Assembly (NCBI GenBank): GCA_902491625.1 | Contig: CABUIO010000023.1 | Span: 1 to 37,980, forward strand | DNA from: an uncultured Porphyromonadaceae bacterium | GTDB lineage: Bacteria > Bacteroidota > Bacteroidia > Bacteroidales > Muribaculaceae | Reading direction: 5' to 3' | DNA: 37,980 nucleotides | In this document: positions 1 through 9,012 of the stretch, in pieces | How the letters are laid out: each line of letters begins with the position of its first letter | Numbering within the stretch: the first letter of the stretch is position 1 | Made by a program: the position numbers and the translations under genes | Notes under the pieces: generated by a model | What the model saw: the letters and a program-made list of their open reading frames with translations, nothing else | Told to the model about the DNA's origin: nothing | The model's database searches: none

Positions 1-287
1 TTAATCATAAAATACACCACCCTGTCATTAACAATGATTATTAAACAACCTCTAAAATACATCAACGAGTGTTTCAAGGAACAGAATAATATTAAAATCA
101 AGGTATATCCATACAACACATAGCAATCAATAAGAATTCCAAGAATTTCATGTCGATTTAAAGAAGTTTCATTGCTAATTGCATGCCATTAACTTTTGCT
201 ATAGAAAAGAAACGGAGAATCGCGTGAAAAGAGATTTGTGCGGTCGGCGAAAATTGGTTAACTTCGCATGAAATAACAACAAAGACG
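1..287. other. AT-rich intergenic region at window start
   Basis: No convincing gene is visible. The reverse complement of positions 41-53 reads AGAGGTTGTTTAA, the same 13-mer found just before the CPBP protease gene at 10757-10769, so it may be the 5' leader of a reverse-strand gene lying left of the window. A weak -7-like box for the downstream nuclease gene may lie near 189-198 (TTAACTTTTG), but no good -33 partner was found. Confidence 0.4.
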
Positions 288-1094
288 ATGAGATTTAAGA
301 CTCTGATACTGATGATCGGCGTGCCTGTGCTTGCATTCGCCTGGGGACAGAAAGGTCACGATGTCGTTGCCAACATAGCGTCGTGCCATCTAACAGCGAA
401 GACTGCCGCCGCCGTAGATTCGATTTTCGAAGGTAAATCAATGGTCTACTGGGCCAACTGGCTTGACAATGCCTCCCATACGCCGACGTATGACTACACG
501 CGCACATGGCACTATAAGAACATTGACGCCGACGAGGAATTTGCCACCGCCAGACTCAACCCCAAAGGGGATGTCGTCACCGCGCTCAACGAGCAGATCG
601 CCACACTGTCCGACCCCACGACCTCAGGCCCCGACGGCAAGCTCGCGCTAAAGATCGTGATCCACCTCACGGGCGACATGCATCAGCCGATGCACACCGG
701 ACGCTACAGCGACCGCGGAGGCAACTTGCATAAGGTAAAATTTTTCGACAACGAGACCAACCTCCACTCCGTATGGGACTCGCGTGTGCCGGAGACAGGC
801 CACAAGTGGAGCTATACGGAATGGACTGAGCAGCTCGACCGATGCTCCAAGGATCAGGAGGCTGAAATTATCGAAGGCACCGTCTCGGACTGGTGCCGTC
901 AGAGCCACGAGATAGCGAAGGAGATCTATGCCGCCACGCCCGAAGGAACAGTGGTGAGCTACGACTACATCGCCGGATGGACACCGACCGTCGAGCAGCA
1001 GTTCCTGCGCGGCGGACTGCGCCTTGCCCATGTGCTCAACTACATCTTCGATCCCGAATACCGCGCCACCCACTCCTCCCCTCTCGATAAATGA
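288..1094 (+). CDS. S1/P1-family zinc nuclease, secreted
   Basis: 268 residues. It should cleave single-stranded nucleic acids and remove 3'-phosphates, using three zinc ions. Residues 1-18 form a signal peptide, so Trp19 becomes the mature N-terminus; in this family the N-terminal Trp binds zinc. Other expected ligands are visible: His24 (WGQKGH), Asp60 (NWLDN), His75, the H-x3-D pair His126/Asp130 with His136 close by, and the second H-x3-D pair His160/Asp164. Length fits bacterial members. The protein probably acts in the periplasm or outside the cell, scavenging nucleotides or phosphate. Its last codon overlaps the next gene's start (ATGA), suggesting co-transcription with the HsdR-N protein. 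Confidence 0.88.
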   Translation: MRFKTLILMIGVPVLAFAWGQKGHDVVANIASCHLTAKTAAAVDSIFEGKSMVYWANWLDNASHTPTYDYTRTWHYKNIDADEEFATARLNPKGDVVTALNEQIATLSDPTTSGPDGKLALKIVIHLTGDMHQPMHTGRYSDRGGNLHKVKFFDNETNLHSVWDSRVPETGHKWSYTEWTEQLDRCSKDQEAEIIEGTVSDWCRQSHEIAKEIYAATPEGTVVSYDYIAGWTPTVEQQFLRGGLRLAHVLNYIFDPEYRATHSSPLDK

Positions 1095-1573
1095 GATCAG
1101 AATATCCGAAACTGAACCTGCCGCCGGTGGAGCTGAACGTGAAGGTCGAGAACGGCAAAGCAAAGGTTTTCGATCCCTTGCGGCGCAAATTCGTGGCCTT
1201 CACTCCCGAGGAATATGTGAGACAGCATTTTGTGGCTTACCTTGCCGACGGACTGCATTATCCGCGGGGACTGATGGGCAACGAGGTGTCGCTCGACATC
1301 AACGGACTGTGGCGCCGCTGCGACACACTCGTCTCCGACCGCGAAGGGAAACCTCTCATGGTCGTGGAATACAAGGCTCCGGGAGTGACCATCACTCAGG
1401 ATGTATTCGATCAGATCGCACGCTACAATATGGTGATAGGCGCCCGCTACGTGGTTGTTTCCAACGGTCTGCGGCATTTCTGCTGCATGATGGACTCCTC
1501 CGGAAGCTCCTACCAGTTCATTCCGCGTATCCCCGACCACAACGAATCGCTGTTCGGTTCAAACATCAACTGA
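1091..1573 (+). CDS. HsdR N-terminal-like (PD-(D/E)XK) domain protein
   Basis: 160 residues, matching the stand-alone 'type I restriction enzyme R protein N-terminal' domain common in Bacteroidetes. The core has the nuclease-fold pattern: Asp at RRCDTLV, then VVEYKAPG giving an E-x-K-like pair, followed by a helix (VFDQIARYN) and a strand (YVVVSNG). No helicase domain and no HsdS or HsdM neighbours are present, so it is not a restriction system here. Function is unknown; relatives often lie beside DNA replication or repair genes, and here uvrD follows 21 bp downstream. The start codon overlaps the nuclease stop codon. Confidence 0.75.
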   Translation: MRSEYPKLNLPPVELNVKVENGKAKVFDPLRRKFVAFTPEEYVRQHFVAYLADGLHYPRGLMGNEVSLDINGLWRRCDTLVSDREGKPLMVVEYKAPGVTITQDVFDQIARYNMVIGARYVVVSNGLRHFCCMMDSSGSSYQFIPRIPDHNESLFGSNIN

Positions 1574-1594
1574 TCAATCCTCACACAGAAACAG

Positions 1595-4021
1595 ATGACA
1601 ACAGGCAATAGCCCAGCATATCTTTCAGAACTCAACGACCAGCAACGCGACGCCGTGGTCTACACAGGAGGACCGGAACTTGTCATAGCCGGCGCCGGAT
1701 CGGGCAAGACGCGTGTGCTCACATATAAAATCGTCCACCTCCTTTCACACGGATTCGAGCCTCACCGCATCATGTCGCTGACCTTTACCAACAAGGCGGC
1801 ACGCGAGATGAAGGAGCGTATCGCGCTTGTCGCGCCCAAGGAGGCGCGAAGACTGTGGATGGGCACGTTCCACTCCATATTCCTGCGCATCCTGCGCAAC
1901 CACGCCGAACTTATCGGATTCAAGCCGGGATTCACCATCTACGACCAAGGCGATTCCCGTGCGCTCGTGAAGTCGGTCATCAAGGACTACGGACTCGACG
2001 AAAAGGTCTACAAGCCCAACGCCGTCGCCTCGCTCATAAGCAACGCCAAGAACTCGCTCGTGACCTCCGACATCTACATCCGCGACCTCGACAGGATGAG
2101 AGCCGACCAAAGAGCCGGACGCCCTGAAATAGGACGTATCTTCCAGACCTACGAGGAGCGCTGCCGTCTGGCCAACGCGATGGACTTCGACGACATCCTG
2201 CTCTACATGAACGTGCTGCTGCGCGATAATCCCGACATCCTGCGCCATTATCAGGAGTTTTTCCAGTATATCCTTGTGGACGAGTATCAGGACACCAACT
2301 TCGCCCAGCATCTCATCATCTCACAACTCACGCGCAACTCCGGACGCCTCTGCGTCGTGGGCGACGACGCGCAGAGCATCTACTCCTTCCGAGGCGCCAA
2401 CATCGCCAACATCCTCGGATTGCAGAAGCAGTATCCCGATCTGCGCATCTTCAAGCTCGAACGCAACTACCGATCCACGCAGAATATCATCAACGCCGCC
2501 GGAAGCCTCATCTGCAAGAACTCGCAGCAGATTCCCAAGAAAGTCTACAGCGAGAACGAGAAAGGGAGTCCCATCGAAGTCATCAAGGCTTACAGCGACC
2601 TGGAAGAGAGCTTTCTGATCGCAAACAAAATCTCGCAGGCCAAGCTGACCAACCACGACAGCTACGAGGACTATGCCATACTCTACCGCACCAACGCGCA
2701 GTCACGCATCCTTGAGGAATCGCTGCGCAAGCGTTCGATACCATACCGCATCTACGGCGGCGTCTCGTTCTATCAACGCAAGGAGGTGCGCGACGCGATA
2801 GCATATTTCCGTCTTTCGGTCAACACATCCGACGACGAGGCCCTGCGACGTGTGATCAACTATCCGGCGAGAGGAATCGGCGAGACGACGCTCAAGAAAC
2901 TCTATGCAAGCGCCATGGAACAGCACCTCAGCGTGATGGACACCATCGCCAATCTCGACAAGGTGAATCCGGGATTCAACAAGGGCACCCTGCGCAAGCT
3001 CACGGATTTCCACGACATGATGACGGAGTTTGCCACCGACAACACCCGCAGCAACGCCTTCGAGCTTGCACAGCTGATCTACAACCGCACCGGAATGCTT
3101 TCGGCGCTCGCTCACGACACGACACCCGAGTCCATCAGCCGTCAGGAGAACCTTTCAGAACTTCTTGCCGGACTTAAGGAGTTTGTGGAACAGCGCATAG
3201 AATCCGGCGAAGGGTCGGTGAGCATGACCGACTTCCTCGCGGAGGTATCGCTCGCCACAGATCAGGATATGGCAGACAATCAAGAGGGGGAGAAAGTGAC
3301 GCTTATGACCGTACACGCGGCCAAAGGACTCGAATTCGGCAACGTCTACATCGTAGGCGTGGAGGAGGATCTATTCCCCTCGGCTATGGCCGCCGACTCG
3401 CCGGAACAGATCGAGGAGGAGCGCCGCCTGCTCTATGTTGCAATCACACGTGCCAAGCGTTTCTGCACACTCAGCTACGCCTCGTCGCGCTATCGCAACG
3501 GCCAGACACAGATCACTTCGCCGTCGAGGTTCATCAGCGACATCGACCGCACCTATCTGCGTGCCACAGACTCATCAGGGCTATCGGACGAGGGCTTTGT
3601 CAATCCGATCCGCAACTACAACGATTCGTGGCGCAAAGAGTCCTCTCCTGCAGCACGCTGGAAGAGCATGTCGCGCAGTTCCACCGGCTCGGACATGCGC
3701 CGCGACGACTCCCGCGATTTCAGGAGCAAGATCTTCTCCCGCGAGGACATCAACGAATCGCTGCGCAGCAATTCCAGACGCCGCGACACACACCTCCACA
3801 GCGTATCGTCGCTTCAGGGCGCAGGTTCGACGACTGATTTCGCCTCAGGCATCAGCGCCAACAAGCTCCCGCAGGGCACACGAATCGAGCATCAGCGTTT
3901 CGGTACCGGCACAGTCAAGGAACTGCGCGGCAGCAATGCCGACACAATGATAGTGGTGGATTTCGACAATGTGGGCGAGAAGAAGCTACTGTTGAGATTC
4001 GCGAAATTCAGAATAGTCTGA
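1595..4021 (+). CDS. UvrD/PcrA-type superfamily 1 3'-5' DNA helicase
   Basis: 808 residues, an ATP-driven helicase for excision repair, mismatch repair and removal of stalled RNA polymerase or recombinase. Visible motifs: Q motif (LNDQQRDAV, residues 14-22), Walker A AGAGSGKT ending at Lys38-Thr39, motif Ia (LTFTNKAAREM), motif II (ILVDEYQDTN), motif III (GDDAQSIYSFRGA), motif IV (ERNYRST), motif V (TVHAAKGLEF) and motif VI (LLYVAITRAK). After about residue 650 there is a low-complexity Ser/Arg-rich linker, then a PcrA-like C-terminal Tudor-type domain (HQRFGTGTVKELRG through residue 808). Sits between the HsdR-N gene and nspC with a 3-bp gap to the latter. Confidence 0.93.
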   Translation: MTTGNSPAYLSELNDQQRDAVVYTGGPELVIAGAGSGKTRVLTYKIVHLLSHGFEPHRIMSLTFTNKAAREMKERIALVAPKEARRLWMGTFHSIFLRILRNHAELIGFKPGFTIYDQGDSRALVKSVIKDYGLDEKVYKPNAVASLISNAKNSLVTSDIYIRDLDRMRADQRAGRPEIGRIFQTYEERCRLANAMDFDDILLYMNVLLRDNPDILRHYQEFFQYILVDEYQDTNFAQHLIISQLTRNSGRLCVVGDDAQSIYSFRGANIANILGLQKQYPDLRIFKLERNYRSTQNIINAAGSLICKNSQQIPKKVYSENEKGSPIEVIKAYSDLEESFLIANKISQAKLTNHDSYEDYAILYRTNAQSRILEESLRKRSIPYRIYGGVSFYQRKEVRDAIAYFRLSVNTSDDEALRRVINYPARGIGETTLKKLYASAMEQHLSVMDTIANLDKVNPGFNKGTLRKLTDFHDMMTEFATDNTRSNAFELAQLIYNRTGMLSALAHDTTPESISRQENLSELLAGLKEFVEQRIESGEGSVSMTDFLAEVSLATDQDMADNQEGEKVTLMTVHAAKGLEFGNVYIVGVEEDLFPSAMAADSPEQIEEERRLLYVAITRAKRFCTLSYASSRYRNGQTQITSPSRFISDIDRTYLRATDSSGLSDEGFVNPIRNYNDSWRKESSPAARWKSMSRSSTGSDMRRDDSRDFRSKIFSREDINESLRSNSRRRDTHLHSVSSLQGAGSTTDFASGISANKLPQGTRIEHQRFGTGTVKELRGSNADTMIVVDFDNVGEKKLLLRFAKFRIV

Positions 4022-4024
4022 CAG

Positions 4025-5185
4025 ATGAAAGAAATGGATAACATACCGACACCGTATTATATTGTGTATGAGGATCGCCTCGTCAAGAATCTCCGGCTCA
4101 TCGACAGAGTGCAGCGCGAAGCGGGCGTCAAGATAATCATGGCTTTGAAAGCCAACGCCTTGTGGCGTACTTTCCCAATCATAGCACGCTACGTGAAGGC
4201 GGCGACGGCAAGCAGTCTCAACGAGATGCAGCTTGCCCTCGACTACCTCGGCGACGAAGTGCACAGCTATTGTCCTGTCTATACCTCTGAGAGCTTCCCG
4301 AAGTTTCTGAACGGGAGCACGCACATCACGTTCAACTCTACCTCGCAGGCGCGGAGGTTTCTACCTGAGATTGAAAGCCATAACGCGACAAAGGAAACAA
4401 GGAAAGTGTCCGGCGGACTGCGCGTCAATCCGCAATGCTCAGTGATCGAAACCGACATCTACAACCCTTGTCTGCCGGGAAGCAGATTCGGAGTGAGTGC
4501 CGACGTTCTGGAGCGCGAGGGAATGCCGAAAGGCATCGAGGGTTTTCATTTCCACGCGCTGTGCGAATCGAGTTCCTACGATCTGGAAAAGGTGCTCGAA
4601 GCGCTTGAAGATCAGTTCGGGGAGTATCTTCCCAAGCTCAAATGGCTCAACATGGGAGGCGGCCATCTGATGACGCGTGAAGGCTACGATGTAGACCACC
4701 TCATCGGCCTGCTGAAAAAGTTCAAGGCAAAACATCCCAATCTTGAGATCATCATGGAGCCGGGAAGCGCGTTCACATGGCGTACCGGCGACCTTGTGGC
4801 TACAGTGCTCGATATCGTTGAGAATCAGGGTGTCAGCACCGCCATCATCGACGCTTCGTTCGCCTGCCACATGCCCGACTGCCTCGAAATGCCCTACAAG
4901 CCGGCGATTACCGGCGAGGCATCGGCGGAGGATCCCGAGGCGCATGAATACCGCATCGGCGGAAACAGTTGCCTGAGCGGCGACTTTGTCGAAGGCTTCC
5001 GCTTCCCTGCGCCGCTCTTGGCCGGAACGAAGCTGACCTTTGAGGACATGAATCATTACACCACAGTCAAAACCCACAGTTTCAACGGCATAGCGCATCC
5101 GTCAATCTGGCTTGCGCATTCCGGCGGTAAACTGGAACTGCTGAGGAAATTCGGATATGAAGACTATCGCGACAGAATGGATTGA
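4025..5185 (+). CDS. nspC: Carboxynorspermidine/carboxyspermidine decarboxylase
   Basis: 386 residues. PLP-dependent enzyme of the alanine-racemase/DABA decarboxylase fold that decarboxylates carboxy(nor)spermidine, the last step of the alternative spermidine pathway used by many gut Bacteroidetes. Visible: PLP lysine Lys42 in IIMALKANALW, the GFHFHALCES segment, the Gly-rich LNMGGGHLM loop, EPGSAFTWRTG, and a C-terminal active-site Cys region (GGNSCLSGDFVEGF). An alternative start three codons later (MDNIPTP, 4034) is possible. Begins 3 bp after uvrD and ends 1 bp before the preferred lipA start, so it lies in a tight run. No carboxyspermidine dehydrogenase is seen in the window. Confidence 0.92.
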   Translation: MKEMDNIPTPYYIVYEDRLVKNLRLIDRVQREAGVKIIMALKANALWRTFPIIARYVKAATASSLNEMQLALDYLGDEVHSYCPVYTSESFPKFLNGSTHITFNSTSQARRFLPEIESHNATKETRKVSGGLRVNPQCSVIETDIYNPCLPGSRFGVSADVLEREGMPKGIEGFHFHALCESSSYDLEKVLEALEDQFGEYLPKLKWLNMGGGHLMTREGYDVDHLIGLLKKFKAKHPNLEIIMEPGSAFTWRTGDLVATVLDIVENQGVSTAIIDASFACHMPDCLEMPYKPAITGEASAEDPEAHEYRIGGNSCLSGDFVEGFRFPAPLLAGTKLTFEDMNHYTTVKTHSFNGIAHPSIWLAHSGGKLELLRKFGYEDYRDRMD

Positions 5186-5186
5186 T

Positions 5187-6080
5187 ATGGAAAAGACTAC
5201 AGACGAAAAAACTTCTGCTACCCAAGAAAGAAAAAGCGGCTATCTTCCCAAGCCCGAATGGCTTAAGGTTAAACTGCCGCGCGGTTTCAAGGCCGGAATG
5301 GTTGCCGGAATGCTCCATGAGCGCGGCCTCCACACGATCTGCACGAGCGGCCTCTGTCCAAACCGCGGCGAATGCTGGGGCAACGGCACGGCCACGTTCA
5401 TGATCGGCGGCGAGATCTGCACACGCAACTGCAAGTTCTGCAACGTGACCACCGGACGTCCGAAACCTCTCGATACCAAGGAGATAGACGAGATCGTGGA
5501 CAGCATCAAGGATCTGAAGCTCCGCCATGTGGTGCTCACGAGCGTCGACCGCGACGACCTCGAAGATTACGGCACTGAGCACTGGGTCAGGATGATACGC
5601 AGCATCAAGGAGCAATGCCCCGGCGTGACGATGGAGACGCTGATTCCCGACCTCTGGGGCGATGAAAAGCTTCTCGACAGAATCGTAGAGGCCGGCCCGG
5701 AAGTCATCAGCCACAACATGGAGACTGTCAGGCGTTTGACTCCGGAAGTGCGCAGCGTAGCTACCTATGACCGCTCGCTCGGTGTAATAAGGTATCTTTC
5801 CGGTCGCGGAGTGCGTACGAAATCCGGCATTATGCTCGGACTCGGCGAGACGCCGGAGGAGATCGAACAGACAATGGACGATCTCAGGGACGCCGGATGC
5901 CAGATAATGACCATCGGACAATATCTGCAACCAACACGCCGCCACTATCAGCTGCGCGAATATATCGCTCCGGAGGTGTTCGAGGAATACCGCAAGATGG
6001 CTCTTGCCAAGGGTTTCATGTATGTGGAAAGCTCCCCGCTTGTAAGGAGCAGCTATCATGCCGAACGACATGTCCATTGA
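5187..6080 (+). CDS. lipA: Lipoyl synthase (radical SAM)
   Basis: 297 residues with the chosen start. Inserts two sulfurs into protein-bound octanoyl groups to make lipoyl cofactor. Both iron-sulfur sites are visible: auxiliary cluster C52, C57, C63 (CTSGLCPNRGEC) and the SAM cluster C78-x3-C82-x2-C85 (CTRNCKFC). The family's C-terminal Arg-Ser-Ser-Tyr motif is present (LVRSSYHAE). An in-frame ATG at 5157 would overlap nspC by 29 bp; the ATG at 5187 lies just after the nspC stop and gives a typical length, so it is preferred. The downstream lipB overlaps the 3' end, so both steps of de novo lipoylation are encoded together. Confidence 0.95.
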   Translation: MEKTTDEKTSATQERKSGYLPKPEWLKVKLPRGFKAGMVAGMLHERGLHTICTSGLCPNRGECWGNGTATFMIGGEICTRNCKFCNVTTGRPKPLDTKEIDEIVDSIKDLKLRHVVLTSVDRDDLEDYGTEHWVRMIRSIKEQCPGVTMETLIPDLWGDEKLLDRIVEAGPEVISHNMETVRRLTPEVRSVATYDRSLGVIRYLSGRGVRTKSGIMLGLGETPEEIEQTMDDLRDAGCQIMTIGQYLQPTRRHYQLREYIAPEVFEEYRKMALAKGFMYVESSPLVRSSYHAERHVH

Positions 6081-6726
6081 TAATAAGAAAAGTCCCGCGT
6101 TTGAGGATATCGGACTGACGCGATATAGCGAAGTTCTTGAACAGCAACGCCAAAGGATGCAGAGCGTCGGCAACGGTGAGGCTGAGGAAGTGATCTATCT
6201 GACTGAGCATTTTCCGGTCTACACGCTCGGACGCCACGGCAACGCCTCCAACATGCTTTTCCTCCCCAAAGGTGTGGAATGCGTGCGCATAGAGCGCGGC
6301 GGCGACATCACTTATCATGCGCCGGGACAACTTGTGGTCTACCCTATCGTGAGTCTCTGGCGCCGCAAACTCGGCGTCAAGGACTATGTCAACGCACTGG
6401 AGCAGTGGGTGATAGACACTATCGCCGACTACGGCCTTCGGGGCGAACGTGCCGAGGGTGCGCCGGGAGTATGGCTCGGTGTCGGCACCCCGGGGGAGCG
6501 AAAGATCTGTGCCTTGGGAGTGAAGATCGGCCGCGGAGTGTCGATGCACGGATTCGCACTCAACGGCAACACCGACCTGAGCGGATTCCGCAACATCAAT
6601 CCATGCGGATTCGCCGACAAGGGAGTGACCTCCATTGCCGCTGAACTTGGCCACGACATCGACATGAAGCAGCTGAAAGAGAGCGTGAAAGCGCACATCC
6701 CGGAGATTATTGCCTCCGTTCGATAG
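6058..6726 (+). CDS. lipB: Lipoyl(octanoyl) transferase
   Basis: 222 residues. Moves octanoyl from acyl carrier protein onto lipoyl domains, providing the LipA substrate. Family motifs are clear: TLGRHGN, RGGDITYHAPGQLVVYP, the catalytic Lys in GVKIGRGVSMHG, and the thioester-forming Cys in NINPCG. The start overlaps lipA by 23 bp; a second in-frame ATG at 6070 would shorten the overlap and is a fair alternative. The 3' end runs convergently into the SprT-like gene with a 20-bp overlap of the two coding regions, so no separate terminator fits between them. Confidence 0.94.
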   Translation: MPNDMSIDNKKSPAFEDIGLTRYSEVLEQQRQRMQSVGNGEAEEVIYLTEHFPVYTLGRHGNASNMLFLPKGVECVRIERGGDITYHAPGQLVVYPIVSLWRRKLGVKDYVNALEQWVIDTIADYGLRGERAEGAPGVWLGVGTPGERKICALGVKIGRGVSMHGFALNGNTDLSGFRNINPCGFADKGVTSIAAELGHDIDMKQLKESVKAHIPEIIASVR

Positions 6727-7351
6727 CGTTCGCGAGAATTTCGTCGAGGACGGCGGAATCAATGGCATAGAGTTTCGGGGTGCGGACACGCGGATAGATG
6801 CCGAGACGACTGTCCGTGGAGATGGCAAATTCGACTTTCTCCACACCTCGAAAATTGGCACGCATAGAGTTATAAAGCTCTTTGAGTCTTGAGACTGCCG
6901 GCACGCAGACCAGACGTCTGCCGTCGGTCATGGTGCAGACGATAAGCGGTGAGACAATGGTCTGCGACGATGTCCTGTGAGTTTCGGAAGTGACCTTGGT
7001 GGAAATGGTGATATGGCGCCCGAAACGGCGGTTGATCTCATTCATCCTTCTGCGAAAACAATCGCCGTGAGGAGAAGTGTCGCGGATACCCTTCAGCCAG
7101 ATCTGAAAATGAATCATCTCGTGGATGAGAGTGTCGACTATCGCATCTTCACTCTCGTCGAAGAATGAGGAAATTGCAATCGAGGGGTAATGGCTTTTCC
7201 TTCCGCCGCGCACGGTCGTCCGGACGCGGAATATACCTTTGTAGCTGCGTGCTTTCGTGACCCGAATCGGAATCAAGCCAAGCTCGGAGTCAAATGCGGT
7301 GTCATTCCAGTATTTGAACGTACGGAGAAGAAAAATGAGAGAGGGTTGCAT
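6707..7351 (-). CDS. SprT-like zinc metallopeptidase
   Basis: 214 residues. The zinc-binding HExxH is at His77-Glu78-x-x-His81 (HEMIH), followed by HGDCFRRRMNEIN, where a third ligand is expected in SprT/WLM-type enzymes. The N-terminal part (FKYWNDTAF, then RSYKGIFR) matches the SprT layout. The C-terminal 80 residues have no zinc-ribbon cysteines, only 'VCVPAVSRLKELY', so this end differs from classical SprT. Cytoplasmic; the substrate is unknown, and DNA-protein crosslink repair is only an analogy with Spartan. It lies 15 bp after mlaF and may be co-transcribed with mlaEF. Confidence 0.75.
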   Translation of the reverse strand: MQPSLIFLLRTFKYWNDTAFDSELGLIPIRVTKARSYKGIFRVRTTVRGGRKSHYPSIAISSFFDESEDAIVDTLIHEMIHFQIWLKGIRDTSPHGDCFRRRMNEINRRFGRHITISTKVTSETHRTSSQTIVSPLIVCTMTDGRRLVCVPAVSRLKELYNSMRANFRGVEKVEFAISTDSRLGIYPRVRTPKLYAIDSAVLDEILANAIERRQ

Positions 7352-7366
7352 GATTATGGCTGTCTC

Positions 7367-8155
7367 CTAATTCCCGGCGTTTTCCGCGCTCTCCGACTCG
7401 CGCTCCAGAAAGAGCTTGACCTCCTGGAAAAGTTTCGATGCGAAGACGAAATCATTGAGACTCTGCGACTTGCTGCGGAAGATGTCGCGGTCGTTACCGG
7501 TCCAGTCACAATGTCCCTTGTTGATGAAGATTATCTTCTCGCCGATGCCTAACACGGAATTCATGTCGTGGGTGTTGATGATGGTCGTGATGCCATATTC
7601 GTGGGTGATGTCGGAAAGAAGCTCGTCGATCATGATCGACGTCTTGGGGTCGAGTCCGGAGTTAGGCTCGTCGCAGAAAAGATACTTGGGATTCAACGCG
7701 ATGGCACGTGCGATGGCAACACGTTTCTGCATACCGCCGGAAATCTCCGAGGGAAATTTATTGTCGGCCTTGTCGAGTCCCACACGCCTGATACAGAAAT
7801 GGGCGCGCTCCAGCTGTTCCTGCTTGCTCAGAGGAGAGAACATCTTAAGCGGAAACATGACATTGCCCAGCACGGTGAGATTGTCGAAAAGAGCCGAACC
7901 CTGAAAGAGCATACCGATCTCGGTGTGAAGGTGTTTGCGCTGCTCGGAAGACATTGAGCTGAGCGAGCGTCCGTCGTAGATGATGTCACCCTCCTCCGGG
8001 AAAAGGAGTCCGACGAGGCATTTGATGAAGACAGTCTTGCCTGATCCGCTCTGGCCGATGATGAGGTTGGTCTTGCCGGTGTCGAATGTGGCGGAAATAT
8101 CGTAGAGCACACGCTGGTCGTCAAACCATTTGGATATGTTTTTTGCTTCGATCAT
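7367..8155 (-). CDS. mlaF: MlaF-like ABC transporter ATPase (lipid asymmetry)
   Basis: 262 residues from the ATG at 8155. ATPase subunit of an Mla-type transporter that moves phospholipids between the inner and outer membranes. Visible: Walker A GQSGSGKT, Q loop (IGMLFQGSALFDNLTV), signature EISGGMQKR, Walker B YLFCDEP followed by NSGLDP, and the H-loop INTHDM. The longer reading frame to 8266 would run into mlaE and lacks family similarity, so it is rejected. Lies 7 bp after mlaE on the same strand. No MlaD substrate-binding gene is seen here, so it is either elsewhere or the system is split. Confidence 0.88.
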   Translation of the reverse strand: MIEAKNISKWFDDQRVLYDISATFDTGKTNLIIGQSGSGKTVFIKCLVGLLFPEEGDIIYDGRSLSSMSSEQRKHLHTEIGMLFQGSALFDNLTVLGNVMFPLKMFSPLSKQEQLERAHFCIRRVGLDKADNKFPSEISGGMQKRVAIARAIALNPKYLFCDEPNSGLDPKTSIMIDELLSDITHEYGITTIINTHDMNSVLGIGEKIIFINKGHCDWTGNDRDIFRSKSQSLNDFVFASKLFQEVKLFLERESESAENAGN

Positions 8156-8162
8156 AGGAGTT

Positions 8163-8909
8163 TCATTGGAGAAGGATGTTGGTGAGCACCACATCCATAA
8201 GAAGAATGAGTATGGAACTCGACACCACGGCGTTGGTGCTCGCCTTGCCGACCTCAAGAGCGCCACCCTTCACATAATAACCGTAGTAAGAAGCTACGCT
8301 CGTGATGATGAAGGCGAAGAAGAAGGTCTTGATGATGCCGTACCAGACGTACCATTCCACGAACATGGTCTGGATGCCGTAGACGTAGGTCTCCACCGAG
8401 ACGATGTTGGTGGCGTATGCCATCAGCCAGCCGCCGAAGATGCCCATGAACATCGACAGTACGCACAGCACCGGAATGAATAGCACGAAGCCTACTATTT
8501 TTGGAAGTACGATGTAGTTGGCAGAATTGACTCCCATGATGTCCATGGCGTCGATCTGTTCCGTGACACGCATGGTTCCGATCTCGGAAGCGATGTTGGA
8601 TCCGACCTTGCCGGCAAGAATCAGCGACAGGATCGACGACGAGAACTCAAGCAGCAGAATCTCGCGCGTCGCCAAGCCGACAGTATAGATAGGCACAAGC
8701 GGCGATACGAAATTGATCTTCATCTGTATGGTGATGACCGCACCTATGAAAATGGATATGATGATGACCAGCGGTATGGAGTCCACACCGAGCTTGCTGA
8801 TCTCGAAGATTGTGTTGCGGGCGAACTCCATCCATTTGTCGGGGCGACGGAACACCGAGCGCATGAACAGACAGTAGCGGCCGAATGATTTTATAGATGA
8901 TATCAACAT
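8163..8909 (-). CDS. mlaE: MlaE-family ABC transporter permease
   Basis: 248 residues, an inner-membrane permease with five to six hydrophobic segments. Family features: an N-terminal amphipathic region, then IPLVIIISIFIGAVITIQ, the GLATREILLLEFSSSILSLILAGKVGSNIASEIGTM-type core starting near residue 78 (key residues E88, GKVG, EIGTM), and EQIDAMDIMGVN. It pairs with the ATPase mlaF immediately downstream. The start codon CAT at 8907-8909 is the first in-frame ATG. A TAnnTTTG-type -7 box lies at 8975-8982 on the same strand, about 66 bp upstream. Confidence 0.9.
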   Translation of the reverse strand: MLISSIKSFGRYCLFMRSVFRRPDKWMEFARNTIFEISKLGVDSIPLVIIISIFIGAVITIQMKINFVSPLVPIYTVGLATREILLLEFSSSILSLILAGKVGSNIASEIGTMRVTEQIDAMDIMGVNSANYIVLPKIVGFVLFIPVLCVLSMFMGIFGGWLMAYATNIVSVETYVYGIQTMFVEWYVWYGIIKTFFFAFIITSVASYYGYYVKGGALEVGKASTNAVVSSSILILLMDVVLTNILLQ

Positions 8910-8974
8910 ATTGTGTCTGGGGTTTGCAGGGCATTTTCGCGGAGTGGAAGCCGCCCTTTTTTGCTTACCGAGCG

Positions 8975-8982
8975 CAAAGTTA
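8975..8982 (-). promoter_or_regulatory. Candidate -7 box for mlaE
   Basis: Reads TAACTTTG on the reverse strand, an exact match to the Bacteroidetes TAnnTTTG -7 consensus, with a G+C-richer segment downstream. A TTTG lies about 26 bp upstream, which is longer than the usual 19-21 bp spacing, so only the -7 box is supported. Confidence 0.4.
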
Positions 8983-8995
8983 CAAAAAAAATAGC

Positions 8996-9003
8996 TAAAT
9001 TTG
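8996..9003 (+). promoter_or_regulatory. Candidate -7 box for udk
   Basis: Reads TAAATTTG on the forward strand, matching TAnnTTTG. No TTG is seen at the expected -33 distance. If used, transcription would begin just before the long inverted repeat at 9013-9163, placing that structure in the 5' leader of udk. Confidence 0.3.
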
Positions 9004-9012
9004 CGTCACAAA

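Noticed and set aside
1091..1573. Restriction-modification system
   Set aside because: Only an HsdR N-terminal-like domain is present; no helicase part, methylase or specificity gene.
5157..5186. Longer lipA start overlapping nspC
   Set aside because: The added 10 residues have no family similarity, and the ATG at 5187 directly follows the nspC stop.
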